Part shown: positions 62,629-64,000 of the stretch, piece by piece
Position numbering within the stretch: position 1 is the first letter of the stretch
How the letters are laid out: every line of letters begins with the position of its first letter
Origin: Pseudomonadota bacterium
GTDB taxonomy: Bacteria; Pseudomonadota; Gammaproteobacteria; Burkholderiales; Thiobacillaceae
Assembly (NCBI GenBank): GCA_021836225.1
Contig: JAKBJA010000117.1
Span: 62,001 to 126,000, forward strand
Length of the DNA stretch: 64,000 nt
Direction of reading: 5' to 3'
Position numbers and translations under genes: made by a program
The notes under the pieces: generated by a model
What the model was told of the DNA's origin: nothing
The model's database searches: none
What the model saw: only the letters and a program-made list of their open reading frames with translations

Positions 62629-63967
62629 GTTTCCATGCCCTCACGATCATCTGCAACTCTCTCGTGCTGAAATTATGATACCGGCGTTGCTCAAAGCCAG
62701 TGGTGAATTTGAGCTTTTTCAACTGCTTTTGCAGGCTGGTCCGCTTGAGTTCCGCAATGCGCGTCTTGAGCCGCTTATCGAGCAGTTCAAAGCTCGACAA
62801 GTCGGTCACGATCGAATTGTTGAAGTATATGCCGGTGACCGCGCATGACTTGCTGTTGGATAGGCGGGTATTGCCCGTCAGGAATTTTACGCGGCCGACC
62901 AGCTTTCTGAATGCACCCTTCGGGTTAACCGGCTTCTCCTGCCAATAGTCCGCGAACGCGGCATCCAGCCGCGTACGATATTTCGCCACCTTCGCTGCGC
63001 TCGGGCTAATTTCAAACTGCCCCGGTTTGAGGAGGAAGCGATAACCCAGATACTCAAACTTCTTCGGATCAGTGTCGGCCAGCTTGAATTCAAAGGTTTT
63101 GGCCGCGTTGTGCATGAGCCCGTTGTCGCCGAAGATCAAGATGATCATGTCCTTGAACGAGCCAAGGTCTTTGCCAATTGGCGGTCGCGCAAACACGGCC
63201 ACGATATCATCGACAAACCGGCAATATAGGACCAAGCCGGGGATCGCCCGGATCTTCTTGTCCACAGGCCTTAGATACAACTCAGCCAGATATGCGCTGA
63301 TGCCAACGCCCCGGGGAATGCCGGTTGTGGCGCCGGAGATCACGCCGTATGAGTCCAGCACCTGCTTGATGTATTTCTTTGAGGCGGGACTCAATAACTG
63401 GTCGCGATCCAGCTTTTCGACCAAGCGCTTGCGGTCGATGCTCTCATAAAATGACGAGATGTCGGTGCGGACTAGCTCGAAAGGAAAATTGCTACCGAGC
63501 ATGTCGCGAAGTTGGCAGACTAAGTCGTGACGGTTAGCCTGTTTGACACCGTAGATGCGATGGATGTTACGCTGGAGCTGCTTGATAACGAAGAAGGTCT
63601 CAGGCTCCGCGTCGATGCAGAAAACCGGCTTTCCCTTCGGCCCGGTCTTTTGGGAAAGGACGATCTTGAAACTTGGCTTGAGAATCTTCTGACTGATGTC
63701 ATCCATCAGGGCATCGATGGCGGATGACTTATCTGTTTTCAAGGTAACTAGTTCAGCCTTCAACGCATGCAACTTCGTCTCGAAATCGTCAGCCGTCAGT
63801 GTGGCTTTGACTTTCCGTAGATCACGAATGTCCTGCACCTTGTCGCGTACAGCGAGCGTGAACGGTTCGAGAGTCGGGAAATAGCGGGTTGCCAAGTCGA
63901 CACCCTTACGGTTCTCAGCATCATAGATGCGACGGAAGTTCTCCGCGGTGAACATTTGATCTAGCAT
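62621..63967 (-). CDS. drt3a: Defence-associated reverse transcriptase, UG3/Drt3a-like
   Basis: A 448-residue RT (ATG at 63967; GTG one codon earlier also possible; an in-frame TGA lies 24 bases upstream, so the 5' end is complete). Motif A VRTDISSFYESIDRKRLVEK (Asp169), motif B GIPRGVGISAYLAELYLRPV, motif C YCRFVDDIVAVF (Asp253, Asp254), motif D/E FEFKLADTDPKKFEYLGYRF. The N-terminal 100 residues are helical. There is no integrase, maturase or Cas1 domain. It is probably the RNA-templated partner of the following RT. Only 33 bases of upstream sequence remain, so its promoter is outside the window. Confidence 0.8.
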   Translation of the reverse strand: MLDQMFTAENFRRIYDAENRKGVDLATRYFPTLEPFTLAVRDKVQDIRDLRKVKATLTADDFETKLHALKAELVTLKTDKSSAIDALMDDISQKILKPSFKIVLSQKTGPKGKPVFCIDAEPETFFVIKQLQRNIHRIYGVKQANRHDLVCQLRDMLGSNFPFELVRTDISSFYESIDRKRLVEKLDRDQLLSPASKKYIKQVLDSYGVISGATTGIPRGVGISAYLAELYLRPVDKKIRAIPGLVLYCRFVDDIVAVFARPPIGKDLGSFKDMIILIFGDNGLMHNAAKTFEFKLADTDPKKFEYLGYRFLLKPGQFEISPSAAKVAKYRTRLDAAFADYWQEKPVNPKGAFRKLVGRVKFLTGNTRLSNSKSCAVTGIYFNNSIVTDLSSFELLDKRLKTRIAELKRTSLQKQLKKLKFTTGFEQRRYHNFSTRELQMIVRAWKHG

Positions 63968-64000
63968 CACTGACGATTCATTCCATTTGATTCAGTTCGG

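Noticed and set aside
60556..63967. Retron, group II intron, DGR or CRISPR-associated RT
   Set aside because: No msr/msd inverted repeats before the RT, no maturase/endonuclease or intron RNA ends, no variable/template repeat pair and no Cas1 or repeat array. Two RTs side by side fit DRT3 instead.

Overview
The window looks like the chromosome of a betaproteobacterium, probably a sulfur oxidiser of the Thiobacillaceae/Nitrosomonadales type. The evidence is very high GC, tightly overlapping operons, hemDXY order, a betaproteobacterial SAH riboswitch before ahcY, a complete PilGHIJ-PilL twitching chemosensory operon, a betaproteobacterial-type DksA with a mostly lost zinc site, and a DsrS-like sulfur-metabolism gene beside hemL. 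The genus is inferred from gene content, not from a marker gene.

Layout. 1-2652: hemD (3' part), hemX, hemY. 2747-8381: DUF302 lipo/secreted protein, ferredoxin-flavin reductase, an SDR-type epimerase, fxsA, cutA and a large dsbD with a doubled N-terminal domain. 8436-12260: thiD-thiE-hemL-dsrS-like operon on the minus strand, with divergent rubredoxin. 12651-23428: a secreted protein of unknown role, then pilG-pilH-pilI-pilJ-pilL. 23492-29809: two unknown proteins, the hslVU protease and a STAS-domain protein. 29849-35068: a probable zinc-handling block (znuB, znuA, outer-membrane barrel, small Cys/His protein, yidD, CobW GTPase, dksA). 35271-40803: RND efflux pair, lipoprotein, ppk2. 40818-48878: a GGDEF/EAL protein, then one long overlapping minus-strand run of xerC, DUF484, dapF, CoA-binding protein, acetyltransferase and two lipid A acyltransferases. 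49053-53012: the SAM cycle (metK, SAH riboswitch, ahcY, metF). 53028-58919: DUF3846-like protein, class V aminotransferase, ttcA (carrying a palindromic repeat inside its reading frame), msbA and a CorA-type transporter with an MgtE-like N-domain.

From about 58920 to the right edge the character changes: gene density falls, GC drops (hand count of two 60-base lines: 28/60 at 61561 against 44/60 at 57601), and two adjacent reverse transcriptase genes appear. This accessory segment holds a small ORF, a membrane-anchored J-like protein without HPD, and a two-RT operon. The two RTs (YVDD and FVDD catalytic motifs, overlapping by 8 bases) match the organisation of the defence-associated reverse transcriptase system DRT type 3 (UG3 plus UG8). 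Directly behind the second RT gene, on the same strand, is a structured segment: CACACACA lies next to a small hairpin, and both sit inside a loop closed by a perfect 6-bp stem. That is what would be expected of the DRT3 non-coding RNA, whose ACACAC motif is, as I recall, the template for poly(GT) synthesis. This is the most exciting element of the window.

The second most informative elements are the SAH riboswitch, which has a visible mutually exclusive hairpin; the ttcA palindromic insertion; the zinc block with znuA and znuB but no adjacent ATPase; and several domain oddities (doubled DsbD alpha domain, CorA without GMN, J-domain without HPD). All assignments are from reading the sequence. 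No database search or folding program was run.
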